This document shows, in pieces, positions 25,792 to 34,493 of a stretch of DNA of 64,000 bases (its first letter is position 1; each line of letters opens with the position of its first letter). Below the pieces are notes generated by a model. The model was not told the DNA's origin. It worked only from the letters and a program-made list of their open reading frames with translations, and did not search any database. Source of the DNA: Halanaeroarchaeum sp. HSR-CO (GTDB lineage Archaea; Halobacteriota; Halobacteria; Halobacteriales; Halobacteriaceae); assembly GCF_024972755.1 (NCBI RefSeq), contig NZ_CP087724.1, forward strand, positions 372,001 through 436,000. The letters run 5' to 3'. The position numbers and the translations under genes are program-made.

Positions 25792-28739
25792 TCGCCATCA
25801 CCTCCGAGCGGGGTGCGGACGTATCCCTTCTCCTGCTGGAAGGCGAGCTGTTCGTCCGGGAGGTCGGGGATCTGGTCCGCGCTCGCCTTCTCGACGAGCG
25901 CGAGGTTCGCTTTCGTCTCTTGCATCATCGTCTGTGGGTCGTAGCCGTCGGAGGTGCCGATGTTGGCCGAGTCCCCGATGGCCAGCGGCTCGAGACCGTC
26001 GGGATACCGATCGGCGAGCGATTCGCCTTCGAAGACGCCGCCCCAGTGGAACGGGAGGAAGATCTCCTCCTGGTTGACCCGCTCGGTGACCTTCGCCTGG
26101 ACGACGATCGTTCCGCGGTCGGTGCCGACCGTGATCCACTCGCCGGTCTCCACGCCGATCTCGTTGGCGACCGCCGGGTTGAGCTCGGCGTACATCATCG
26201 GTGCACGCTCGGCGGTGTACGGGTTGTTTCGGGTCTCCGCGCCGCCGCCGGTGTGCTCGACCTGCCGGCCGGTCGTCATGATCAGCGGTCGCTCGTCGAC
26301 CATGTTCAGCCGCTCGCGCTGGTTGCCCGCGTTGTCGAGGTTGACCCGATAGAGGTCCTCCAGGCGGTCGTAGTTGGGATACTCCTCGGCCAGGTCGGGG
26401 CGGGGGGTCTCGACGGGTTCGCGGTGGATGGGGACCGGATCGTGGAGGTTCTCCGCCGTCATTCGGGCCCGTCCACGACCGGTCGGGGGATCGGGCTGTT
26501 CGGCGTCGAACTCGCTGTACTCCTCGGGGTCGACGTCGTGGCCCGCTTCGGCGAGGGCCTTCGCGGCGTCGTAGACCGACATGTCCTCGCGTTCGGCGTA
26601 CTCGATCGGGATGGTCTTGGCCGCCGGCGTCTCCGGGTCCGGCAGGACGGTATGCCACATCGGGTACTGCGGAACGCCCTCGACGGTGCCGTCGTACCAG
26701 TCCGGTTCGTAGGGCTCGCGGAGCAGCGTCCCGGCGGGTCCCTCCGTTCCCCAGCGGGCACGGAAGTCGAGGCCACCTTCGGCGGGCGGTTTGCTGTCGT
26801 CGTAGAGGATGGGCGTGCCCGGGTGCTCGTCGTGCCACGAGGGCCATGGCAGCCCGAAGTAATCGCCGGCCAGCGGGTGGTCGTCGGTGACCTCTGCCTT
26901 GAGGTCGTCCGAGCTGAATACGCCCGCGTTCTCCATATGGGCCTTGATCCGCTCGGGCGTCTGTCCGATCATGCCGATCGTCCGCATGCCGAGGTTCCAC
27001 TCGCGGGTGACGTCTTCGACCTCCTCGTAATCGAAGTGCTCGCCGAAGCCCAGTCGGTCGGCGAGATCCTGCATGATCTCGAAGTCCGTCCGGGAGTTGT
27101 GTCGCGGGGTGACCGCCCGCGAGCGCCACTGGATCGACCGGTTGGAGTTCGTAACGCTGCCCTCGGCCTCGAGCTGGGTCGCGGCGGGCAACAGGTAGAT
27201 GCCGTCGTCCCGGTCCGGCAGCGAGGAGGTCAACGCGGGGTAGGGATCGACGCCCACGATGATATCCATGTTCTCCATGGCCTCCTTCATGCGTTTCATC
27301 TCGCTGATGGAGTTCAGCGAGTGCCCCCAGATGACGGCGGCCTTCAGCGGGTTCGGCTGGTGGAAGTCGGTACCCGCCTCGGCGTCGGGGTGGGCGGCCT
27401 CGTACCACCGCGAGACCGTGAGGCCGTTTTTCTCCATCAGATCGGTGCTGTGGAACCGCGAGCGCATGTCCTCGTAGGACGTCGACCCGCTGGTGCTCGG
27501 CGTCTGGTCCCAGACCGACGACCAGTGGTCCCAGGCGCCCGCCCCGAGCCCGTAATACCCGGGGAGCGTATGCGAGAGGATACACGTGTCCGTCGCGCCC
27601 TGGACGTTGTCGTGCCCACGGAGCGGGTTCGCCCCGCCGCCCGACTGCGCGGCGTGTCCCAGCGCGAGGTTGAGGATGGCGTAGACGCGGATGTTCTGGG
27701 TGCCATTGGTGTGCTGGGTCGCGCCCATCGCCCAGTCGACGGTACTCGATTCGGCGTTCGCCAGCGTCTCGGCGACGGATTTGAGGTCCGCGACGTCGAC
27801 CCAGGTGATGTCGGAGACGGTCTCCAGGTCGTACTCGCGAATGGTCTCCTTGACGTCTTTCCACCCGTAGACCCGGTCGCGGATGAACGCCTCGTCGTGG
27901 GCCTCGAGGTTGAAGACGATGTGATAGAGCAGGCCGTAGATGAAGGGGACGTCCGTGCCAGGGCGGAACCGGACGAACTCGTCGGACTGCGCGGACGTCT
28001 TCGTAAAGCGGGGCTCCGCATTGATGACGGTGCCGCCGTTGCGCTGGGCCGCCTGCACGTACTGCATCATCACCGGGTGTGACTCGGTGGTGTTGTGCCC
28101 GATGATGAGGGTGGCGTCCTGGTGCTGGAAGTCGTTGATCGGGTTGGTCTGGGCGCCAAAGCCCCAGGTGTTCGCGAGACCGGCGACGGTGGTAGAGTGA
28201 CAGATACGGGCCTGATGGTCCACGTTGTTCGTCCCGTAGAAGGCCGCGAACTTGCGGAACATGTAGGCCTCTTCGTTGCTGACCTTCGCCGACCCCATCC
28301 AGAAGGTGCTGTCCGGACCGTACTCTTCACGCACCCGCGAGAGTTCGCTGGCGATGTCGTCGAGGGCCTCCTCCCAGCTGACCGGGACCCACTCGCCGTT
28401 CTCCTTTTTCATCGGCTCTTTGAGCCGGGTCTCGGAGTTGACGGTGTCCACGAGGCTCGCGCCCTTCGCACAGAGTCCGCCCTGGTTGATCGGGTGGTCG
28501 TTCCAGGTTTGCTGGCCCACGACCGCGTCCTCTTCGACCTCCATCTTGAGACCGCAGCCGACCGCGCAGTGCGTACAGATGGTCTTGACGGTTTCGGGGT
28601 CGGCGGACCCCGTCTCGCCCGCGTCGTCGTCTTCGGTGCCACTTTCGGCCAGAACTCGTCCGCTACCCGCGGCAGCGGCCAGCGCCGTACCGCTAGCCGC
28701 TTTGAGGAAGTTCCGGCGTTCGAGTTCGAGACTCGACAT
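25788..28739 (-). CDS. fdhA: Formate dehydrogenase catalytic subunit (Mo/W-bis-MGD, Cys type)
   Basis: 983 residues from the ATG at 28739 (an in-frame ATG at 28748 adds three). It opens with a Tat signal (ERRNFLKAASGTALAAAAGS), so it faces outside the membrane. A [4Fe-4S] cluster is bound by Cys55, Cys58, Cys62 and Cys90, followed by the electron-relay Lys92. The metal ligand and catalytic pair are Cys180-His181 in QARICHSTTVAG, at the place of the SeCys-His of FdnG. That pair, FdnG-like surroundings (NNVDHQAR; NDFQHQDATLIIGHN) and the operon partners favour formate dehydrogenase over nitrate or polysulfide reductase. The molybdopterin dinucleotide-binding domain fills the C-terminal about 150 residues. 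Confidence 0.88.
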   Translation of the reverse strand: MSSLELERRNFLKAASGTALAAAAGSGRVLAESGTEDDDAGETGSADPETVKTICTHCAVGCGLKMEVEEDAVVGQQTWNDHPINQGGLCAKGASLVDTVNSETRLKEPMKKENGEWVPVSWEEALDDIASELSRVREEYGPDSTFWMGSAKVSNEEAYMFRKFAAFYGTNNVDHQARICHSTTVAGLANTWGFGAQTNPINDFQHQDATLIIGHNTTESHPVMMQYVQAAQRNGGTVINAEPRFTKTSAQSDEFVRFRPGTDVPFIYGLLYHIVFNLEAHDEAFIRDRVYGWKDVKETIREYDLETVSDITWVDVADLKSVAETLANAESSTVDWAMGATQHTNGTQNIRVYAILNLALGHAAQSGGGANPLRGHDNVQGATDTCILSHTLPGYYGLGAGAWDHWSSVWDQTPSTSGSTSYEDMRSRFHSTDLMEKNGLTVSRWYEAAHPDAEAGTDFHQPNPLKAAVIWGHSLNSISEMKRMKEAMENMDIIVGVDPYPALTSSLPDRDDGIYLLPAATQLEAEGSVTNSNRSIQWRSRAVTPRHNSRTDFEIMQDLADRLGFGEHFDYEEVEDVTREWNLGMRTIGMIGQTPERIKAHMENAGVFSSDDLKAEVTDDHPLAGDYFGLPWPSWHDEHPGTPILYDDSKPPAEGGLDFRARWGTEGPAGTLLREPYEPDWYDGTVEGVPQYPMWHTVLPDPETPAAKTIPIEYAEREDMSVYDAAKALAEAGHDVDPEEYSEFDAEQPDPPTGRGRARMTAENLHDPVPIHREPVETPRPDLAEEYPNYDRLEDLYRVNLDNAGNQRERLNMVDERPLIMTTGRQVEHTGGGAETRNNPYTAERAPMMYAELNPAVANEIGVETGEWITVGTDRGTIVVQAKVTERVNQEEIFLPFHWGGVFEGESLADRYPDGLEPLAIGDSANIGTSDGYDPQTMMQETKANLALVEKASADQIPDLPDEQLAFQQEKGYVRTPLGGDGE

Positions 28740-28771
28740 ACAGTGCATTAGTTTTGCCTAACGCCCCATAG

Positions 28772-28888
28772 TATTGAGTCCAATATACAATGGTCATTTA
28801 ATATGCGGTACGAAATTCGGCAGAAAATACCATACAGCGGCACGATTCCGATTCACCACCTTCTACGGCCCGTTAATATTGTACAATA
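28772..28888 (-). promoter_or_regulatory. fdh operon promoter with two TATTG/CAATA palindromes
   Basis: 28772-28785 is tattg-agtc-caata, a perfect inverted repeat. It overlaps the TATA-like gtatattgg (minus strand, 28780-28788) expected to start transcription near 28757, 9-18 nt ahead of the two candidate ATGs. A second site at 28877-28888, tattgtacaata, is a perfect 12-bp palindrome sharing the same half-site. The arrangement looks like an operator at the TATA box plus an upstream auxiliary site. The regulator is not encoded next to it. Confidence 0.5.
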
Positions 28889-29138
28889 CTCCCAATCATA
28901 ATGGAGGTTTCATTCGAATCCAGTTACGATGCGTCGAGTGCGGCGAAAACGTGTCCATTTATCGTTACGCCGGGACGTGGGCGCTCGTCGGTGTTGTGGT
29001 CTTGTACGAGACCTGGGGGCGACATCGGCGTCTCTGCCGCGATTCTCGATAGAATATTCGTGATATTCAATCGCGATGCGATCCGATTCCGTACGACAAG
29101 AGTGAGCGGGCAGCGGTGAACGTCGGCGACCGGCCAGA
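28889..29138. other. AT-rich gene-free stretch upstream of the fdh operon
   Basis: With the promoter region above, about 390 nt between fdhA and valS have no convincing gene and lower GC than their surroundings. A 92-codon plus-strand frame (28774-29052) starts inside the fdh promoter and has non-haloarchaeal composition. Small palindromes such as gaatattc (about 29052) are present. Nothing else is recognised. Confidence 0.5.
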
Positions 29139-31778
29139 CTAGGGGAAGACGAGGACGGTCCCGAAGGCGACGTCGATGACCGCGACCTCCTCGCCGCTCC
29201 CGGCCCGGAACTCCTCTTCGACGGCGACCATATCCCGGTCGAGTTCGACGACCTCGTCGCCGATGTCGACCTCGAAGGCACCGCCGCTATCGAGGCTGGC
29301 CTGGACCTCGGCCGGATCCGCCGCCTGTAACGCCGCCATGACGTCGCCGGCCTTCGACCGGAACTCGGGACCGATCTTCGATTCGTCGGGGTCGACCTCG
29401 ACCGGCGTCAACTCGACGTCCGGGCGCCCCTCCATCATCCGGATCGGGGCGTTGACCGTCTCGCTCAGGTCGTAGGTGTCGACGCCCCGCTCGCGCGGTT
29501 CGTCGAAGTAGACCTCGACCCGTTCGAGGTCGGCGTTGAGGGGCAACCCTTGTTCGGATTTCCAGGCGCGGATCTCGCGGGCGGTCTCCGCGATGATCGC
29601 CCCGGCTTCCTCTGCGTCCTCGTCGGTGACGTCGATCTGTGGCCACGTCGCGGCATGGACGCTTCCCTCGGTGCCCGGCAGGTGGTGCCAGAGCTCGTCG
29701 GTGATGTGTGGGCTGAACGGCGAGAGCATGCGGAGTGCGGCCGAGATGACGGTGTAGAGGGCCTTGCGTGCCGCGTCGCGCTCGCCGGGTCGCCCGCCGT
29801 ACAGTCGTCCCTTCACGAGCTCGACGTAGTCGTCGGCGAGGTCGCTCCAGACGAACTCTCGGACCTGCTGGAGGGCCGCGTCGTAGCGGTACTCCTCCAT
29901 CTGCGCTTCGACGTCCGCGGCGACCTGGGTCGCCTTCGAGAGGATCCAGCGGTCCGCGTCGCGGTAGGCCGGGTCCTGGATGTCGGCGGTGTCCGCATCG
30001 AAGTGGCCGTTGGCGAAGCGGACGATGTTCCAGAGTTTCGTAAGGAACCGCGAGGCGGCGGTGACTTCCTTCCACTGGAACTGCACGTCGCTCCCTGGCT
30101 GGCCGCCCAGGGCGAGCGCCTGGCGGACGGCGTCCGCGGAGTGCTCCTCGATGGCCTCGTCGGGCTGGACGACGTTGCCCCGCGACTTGCTCATCTTGTT
30201 CCCGTCCGGCCCGAAGACCATCCCATTGATCAGGATGGTCTCCCAGGGCTTCTCGCCCGTCAGGCCGCCGGTCCGCAGGAGGGTGTAGAACGCCCAGGTG
30301 CGAATGATGTCGTGTCCCTGTGGGCGCAGGGAGACCGGTTCGAACTCATCGAGACCGAGGTCGTCCGGCCACCCGGAGACGTGCAGCGGCGTGATCGAGG
30401 AGTCCATCCAGGTGTCCATCACGTCGCTCTCGCCGGCCCAGGACTCGCCGCCGCACTCTGGGCAGGCGTCGATCGCGGGTTCGGCATCGGTCGGGTCGAC
30501 CGGGAGTTCGTCCCCGTCCGCGATGTGCCAGTGGCCACACTCCTCGCACTGCCAGGCGGGGATCGGCGTCGCGAACACGCGCTGGCGGGAGATGACCCAG
30601 TCCCAGTCCATCCCCTCGGTCCACTCCTCGAGGCGGGCGTACATGTGCTCGGGGATCCACTCGACCTCCCGGGCCTTCTCGAGGATCTCCTCTTTGCGCA
30701 CCTCGACGAACCACTGGTCTTTCGAGAGGATCTCGATTGGCGTATCACACCGCCAGCAGGTGCCGACGGACTGCTCGACCGGTTCGCTGCCCTCGAGCAC
30801 GCCCGCTGCGTCGAGGTCTTTCGGAATCTGTGCTTTGGCTTCGTCGATGGTCAGCCCTTCGTACTCGCCCGCCTCGGCGGAGAGGGTGCCGTCTTCGGTC
30901 AGCACCGAACGGAGTTCGAGGTCGTACTCGGCCCACCAGGTGACGTCCTGTTTGTCCCCGAACGTCGAGATCATCACGGCGCCGGATCCGAAGTCCGGGT
31001 CGACCTCTTCGTCCTCGATGATCTCGATCTCCTGGCCGAACAGGGGTACCTCGACGGTGTCGCCCACCCGTCCGTCGTAGCGTTCGTCGTCGGGATGGAC
31101 GGCGACGGCCCCGGTCGCGGCGAGCAGTTCCGGGCGGGTCGTGGCGATGACGACGTCCTCGCCGTCGACGCCGGGGAACGTGATGTCGTAGAGTGTGCCC
31201 TCACGGTCCTCGTTTTCCACCTCGGCGTCGGCGATGGCGGTCTGACACCGCGGACACCAGTTGACGGGGTGTTCGTCGCGGTAGACGTACTCGTCGTCGG
31301 CCATGGCGACGAACGACCGCTGGGTCTTCTCCCAGTAGGAGTCGTCCATCGTACGGAACTCCGCCGACCAGTCCTGGGAGAACCCCAGTTCGATCATCGT
31401 CTCCTTCATCGAGTCGATCTGGGTCTCCGTCTGCTCGACGCACATCTCCCGAAACTCCTCTCGGGGAACGTCCGTCCGGTGGATGTCGTGGATCTCCTCG
31501 ACTTTGACCTCGGTGGGGAGGCCGTGGCAGTCCCATCCCTGCGGGAAGAGCACGTCCTCGCCCTTGAGGCGGTGATACCGGGCGGCGAAGTCCATGTACG
31601 ACCAGTTCAGCCCGTGGCCGATGTGGAGGTCGCCGGTCGGGTAGGGCGGGGGCGTGTCGACGATGTAGTCGGTCGCGCCCGTGTCGGTGTACTCGTAGAC
31701 GTCGGAGTCCTGCCACGCCCGTTGCCACTTCGGCTCGATCTCGTTCGGTTCGTACTCGGCTGGAATGTCGTCAGTCAT
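29139..31778 (-). CDS. valS: Valyl-tRNA synthetase
   Basis: 879 residues, the length expected for an archaeal ValRS. It charges tRNA-Val with valine. The class I ATP motifs are [16 protein letters not shown] (HIGH) and [10 protein letters not shown] (KMSKS). The editing (CP1) domain has [31 protein letters not shown] and CPECGG are zinc-type knuckles in insertions. The C-terminus ends with a ValRS anticodon-binding helical domain. The ATG at 31778 ([20 protein letters not shown]) is the family start. The gene stands alone, with about 360 nt before it and more than 1 kb of gene-free sequence beyond its start. Confidence 0.96.
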   Translation of the reverse strand: MTDDIPAEYEPNEIEPKWQRAWQDSDVYEYTDTGATDYIVDTPPPYPTGDLHIGHGLNWSYMDFAARYHRLKGEDVLFPQGWDCHGLPTEVKVEEIHDIHRTDVPREEFREMCVEQTETQIDSMKETMIELGFSQDWSAEFRTMDDSYWEKTQRSFVAMADDEYVYRDEHPVNWCPRCQTAIADAEVENEDREGTLYDITFPGVDGEDVVIATTRPELLAATGAVAVHPDDERYDGRVGDTVEVPLFGQEIEIIEDEEVDPDFGSGAVMISTFGDKQDVTWWAEYDLELRSVLTEDGTLSAEAGEYEGLTIDEAKAQIPKDLDAAGVLEGSEPVEQSVGTCWRCDTPIEILSKDQWFVEVRKEEILEKAREVEWIPEHMYARLEEWTEGMDWDWVISRQRVFATPIPAWQCEECGHWHIADGDELPVDPTDAEPAIDACPECGGESWAGESDVMDTWMDSSITPLHVSGWPDDLGLDEFEPVSLRPQGHDIIRTWAFYTLLRTGGLTGEKPWETILINGMVFGPDGNKMSKSRGNVVQPDEAIEEHSADAVRQALALGGQPGSDVQFQWKEVTAASRFLTKLWNIVRFANGHFDADTADIQDPAYRDADRWILSKATQVAADVEAQMEEYRYDAALQQVREFVWSDLADDYVELVKGRLYGGRPGERDAARKALYTVISAALRMLSPFSPHITDELWHHLPGTEGSVHAATWPQIDVTDEDAEEAGAIIAETAREIRAWKSEQGLPLNADLERVEVYFDEPRERGVDTYDLSETVNAPIRMMEGRPDVELTPVEVDPDESKIGPEFRSKAGDVMAALQAADPAEVQASLDSGGAFEVDIGDEVVELDRDMVAVEEEFRAGSGEEVAVIDVAFGTVLVFP

Positions 31779-32811
31779 GGATTGAGGGGTCCGGATTCGT
31801 CGCTGCCCGTGGAGTGCCCGAGAGAATCGCGCGTCACCGTTGACTGCGCGAGCCTATCGACGTACTACGGCGGATGCAACGACGCGCATACTCGCATCAC
31901 ACGCGCGCCCGCTGATAAAGATTGCCGTCTCGGACAGGCGTGGCCCTCGGTGTGGCCCCGTTCGGACAGCATGCGTGACCGACCCTCGCGGACAGTCCAG
32001 ATTCACGGCTGCCCGAAACTGGACCCCCGTTCTCCAGTTGCGGGTGGTCATGAGTATACGATGCGGCCGACTCATCAAGACGGCGACCAGGACCGTGCTC
32101 GTCGGGCTGGTTGTCGGGGGTACGTGTTCCGACGACAGTGGGCAGCCACGACGACTGAACGCGAACAGACCACCAGTGTTGCCCCTGCCGAGAGCACCGT
32201 CGTCACCGACGGTGCAGTCCGACGGTTCGAATCAGGTCAGCACCCCGTCCGGCCAGGAGTCGGCCAAACGTATCGGAAAACGATTACAATCATAGAATTG
32301 GTAAATACACGGAGAAGGGGTCGGATCGAGTGATCGCCATCGAGGACAGCCGACCTCTCGTTCCGGAGTACGCCGCGATGTCCGACTCCACCGACACTCT
32401 CGTTTCGCGGATCGGTGCGACCGGACAGGAAGGGCCGAAATGGCGTCTATCGGCGGCCGAACCCGTCGATCTCTCCGCCCGAGGCCGCTAACGGGGAAAC
32501 TGGTCGTGGTGGTGCCCTTTCGAGTCGCCCGCGGCGGCGCATGCTGTCGTTTCTGGCGAGGGTACTGCCGGGTCTGGACGGCGAGACCTGGCGGCCCCAT
32601 CGAAGCGCCGGTTAACCTTCACTGCCGGGAGATTGGGTGCTGGCGCCGGTACGGGAACTCGCTGGATCGAAGTGTCGACGCCCGCTGTAAATCGTATAAA
32701 TTCTGGTAGCAATGAAAAACAATCAGTTACTAAATAATTACGACCGACGCGGAACATCCGGGATCGAGCACGATTCAGTACTGTCGGCGACGGACGACGT
32801 GGCCGATCGGT
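31779..32811. other. About 1 kb without a convincing gene; possible decayed lipoprotein gene
   Basis: No well-supported gene in a kilobase that elsewhere would hold one. A plus-strand frame from the ATG at 32050 reads MSIRCGRLIKTATRTVLVGL and then VVGGTC, which looks like a signal with a lipobox. It continues into Arg/Pro-rich sequence, while another frame (about 32100-32333) reads more like a haloarchaeal protein tail. This may be a frameshifted remnant of a small lipoprotein gene. The right end (32680-32760) is AT-rich. Only the small ORF at 32330-32491 is listed separately. Confidence 0.35.
32330..32491 (+). CDS. Possible small protein, 53 residues
   Basis: A GTG at 32330 opens MIAIEDSRPLVPEYAAMSDS and the frame ends at taa 32489-32491. 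Residues 17 onward (MSDSTDTLVSRIGATG) have acidic, haloarchaeal-looking composition, unlike the frames around it. A weak Shine-Dalgarno-like ggagaagggg lies a few nt upstream, with TATA-like gtaaataca before that. An internal ATG at 32378 is an alternative start. It could also be a fragment of a lost gene. No family is recognised. Confidence 0.25.
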   Translation: MIAIEDSRPLVPEYAAMSDSTDTLVSRIGATGQEGPKWRLSAAEPVDLSARGR

Positions 32812-33219
32812 TCACCCACTCCCGGTGACGGTGACCGGGACGTCCGCGTTGAGGATCACCGATTGTGTGATACTGCCCAGAATCGCCTTCTCCGCGGGAC
32901 TTCGTTTCCGGCCGCCCATGACGATCTCGTCGACGTCCTCGGCTGCTGCGATCTCGAGGATCCCCTCGCTCGGCGGATGGGAAATGTCCCGGGCTTCCGT
33001 CTCGATCCCGGCGTCTTCGAGGAGTCGCTTGGCCGTCCGTACGGTCCCGATTCGGTCCGCGCGCTGCATTTCGGCGGGTGTCGATCGCTCCTCCCCGGTC
33101 ATCGTATGGACGAGGATCGCGTGGACTTCCTCCGCCGAACAGGGCAATTTCCGTACGTATTCGGCCTGACGCCGTGCCCGCGCCTCGTCGCTGTCCAGTG
33201 GCAAAAGGACGGTGTACAT
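32812..33219 (-). CDS. Universal stress protein-like
   Basis: 135 residues from the ATG at 33219; the GTG at 33228 would add three residues. The start MYTVLLPLDSDEARARRQAE is the Usp first strand with Leu-Asp in place of the usual Val-Asp-Gly-Ser. The C-terminal part has IVMGGRKRSPAEKAILGSIT, a recognisable G-x-x-K/R ATP-loop variant, and NADVPVTVTGSG as the last strand. It therefore has the UspA fold, possibly nucleotide-binding. A TATA-rich stretch (33243-33262) just upstream fits a short leader. It stands alone between two unrelated regions. Confidence 0.87.
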   Translation of the reverse strand: MYTVLLPLDSDEARARRQAEYVRKLPCSAEEVHAILVHTMTGEERSTPAEMQRADRIGTVRTAKRLLEDAGIETEARDISHPPSEGILEIAAAEDVDEIVMGGRKRSPAEKAILGSITQSVILNADVPVTVTGSG

Positions 33220-33383
33220 TGCAACCACTTCTGTCGTTTAAGATAGATATATTTATATTTACTGTTGAAACCGGCGACCGCCGCTCGCCCGCCGAATTCG
33301 GCGTTCGCAGCGCACGTCGGTTGCTGCTCCGACCGGATTCGGCCACGTTTCGAACCCGTCATTCGACCGAGGTCCTCGCCCGT

Positions 33384-34367
33384 TCAATCGGCCAGGTCGA
33401 CGACGGTCCCCAGGTCCCGTTCGTCCGCCAGGTCGTAGACGTACTCGGCGGTGGCGGCGTCCATGACGGCCGACCCGACGCTGTCGACGACCACGATGCC
33501 GTCTGGGGGGTCGACCGCGCCGGCGAGAAGATCGCCGTACGGTAGCAGGTCGTCTTCGTCGATCGGGGCCTCGCGGACGTCGCCGATGTCGGCGACTTCC
33601 TCGGGGACGTCGGCGAAGACGGCTGCGGCGCGTTCGAAGGTCGTCGGCCCGATCTCCTGCATCTCCGGCGTGTAGGCGCCGATCGCGACCACGACGGTGT
33701 CGTCGCCGAGTTCCTTCCCGTCGAACACCGGTGCTGGGCTGGTCGTCGCCGTGACGACGAGGTCCGCCCCCGCGACAGCCGTGGCTGCGCTGTCGGCGGC
33801 CGTCACCGGCGCCTCGATTTCGTCGTCGAGTTCGGCGACCGCCGCGTCGAGGATCTCCCCGTCGAGGTCGAAGAACGTCACCGATTCGATGGTGGTGGCG
33901 GCGTCGATCGCGCGGATCTGCCATCGCGCCTGTGTCCCCGCTCCCACGACGCCGATCGCGAGATCGCCCGTCGTCAGATGCCGAGCGGCCAGCCCGCCGA
34001 TCGCGCCGGTGCGAGCGCTCGTCACGTGGGTCCCGTCCATCAGAGCGACAGGAAGCCCGGTTTCCGCGTCGTTCACCGCGATCTGTGCGTTGACCGTCGG
34101 GAGGCCCCGGTCGGGATTGCCATCGTGGACGCTCACCAGTTTCGTCGCGAAGTACGGGGCGCCGTGGATGTACGCCGGCATGACCAGCCCGGTTCCGTAC
34201 GGCTCGTCGGGCGCCGCTTGGTTGCGACCGATGCCGACCGGATAGTGTGGTCGGTCCGGCCGTTCGACATCGCCAGTCCGTTGCTTCTCGAAGGCGTCCT
34301 CGATGACGTCAAGTACCGTATCCATCTCCAGGACTGACCGGACGTCGGAGGCGGTGAGTATGCGCAT
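33384..34367 (-). CDS. Ornithine cyclodeaminase / mu-crystallin family protein
   Basis: 327 residues. The family reduces or deaminates amino acids with NAD(P): ornithine cyclodeaminase, alanine dehydrogenase, or imine and ketimine reductase. Seen are YFATKLVSVHDGNPDRGLPT (substrate-binding Lys region), the dinucleotide loop GVVGAGTQARWQIRAI (about 137-152), THVTSARTGAIGG and the late VVVDSVGSA. The archaeal alanine dehydrogenase of Archaeoglobus belongs here, so the substrate could be Ala, Orn or another amino acid. It is divergent from the FAD oxidase at 34494 (126 nt apart), at the left edge of a transport and oxidation island. Confidence 0.88.
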   Translation of the reverse strand: MRILTASDVRSVLEMDTVLDVIEDAFEKQRTGDVERPDRPHYPVGIGRNQAAPDEPYGTGLVMPAYIHGAPYFATKLVSVHDGNPDRGLPTVNAQIAVNDAETGLPVALMDGTHVTSARTGAIGGLAARHLTTGDLAIGVVGAGTQARWQIRAIDAATTIESVTFFDLDGEILDAAVAELDDEIEAPVTAADSAATAVAGADLVVTATTSPAPVFDGKELGDDTVVVAIGAYTPEMQEIGPTTFERAAAVFADVPEEVADIGDVREAPIDEDDLLPYGDLLAGAVDPPDGIVVVDSVGSAVMDAATAEYVYDLADERDLGTVVDLAD

Positions 34368-34462
34368 CGTTTACACACTACTCTCTCCGTTCCGGTCCTT
34401 ATCGTTTACCCTTCGAGCGATCGAGATCGGTCTCTTACCGCGGGGTCGCCGGGAGCGTAGTG

Positions 34463-34469
34463 AATTAAG
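34463..34469 (+). promoter_or_regulatory. TATA-like element of the FAD oxidase gene
   Basis: Reads aattaag, centred about 28 nt before the ATG at 34494. This predicts a leaderless or two-nt-leader mRNA. Confidence 0.45.
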
Positions 34470-34493
34470 GTCCTGCACTATCGACGGTGGAGT

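Noticed and set aside
25920-28082. 720-codon plus-strand open frame antisense to fdhA
   Set aside because: A shadow of the formate dehydrogenase gene, with no recognisable domain and improbable composition.
28774-29052. 92-codon plus-strand ORF with a CxxC in the fdh promoter region
   Set aside because: Begins on the palindrome at the fdh TATA box, is not acidic and has no homologue I recognise; promoter explanation fits better.
32224-32233. ggttcgaatc resembling a tRNA T-loop
   Set aside because: The flanking bases do not form a T stem and no acceptor, D or anticodon arms can be found.
29550-32333. 927-codon plus-strand open frame antisense to valS
   Set aside because: High GC keeps the antisense frame open; its translation is Val/Arg/His-rich with no domain, while valS on the other strand has all catalytic motifs.
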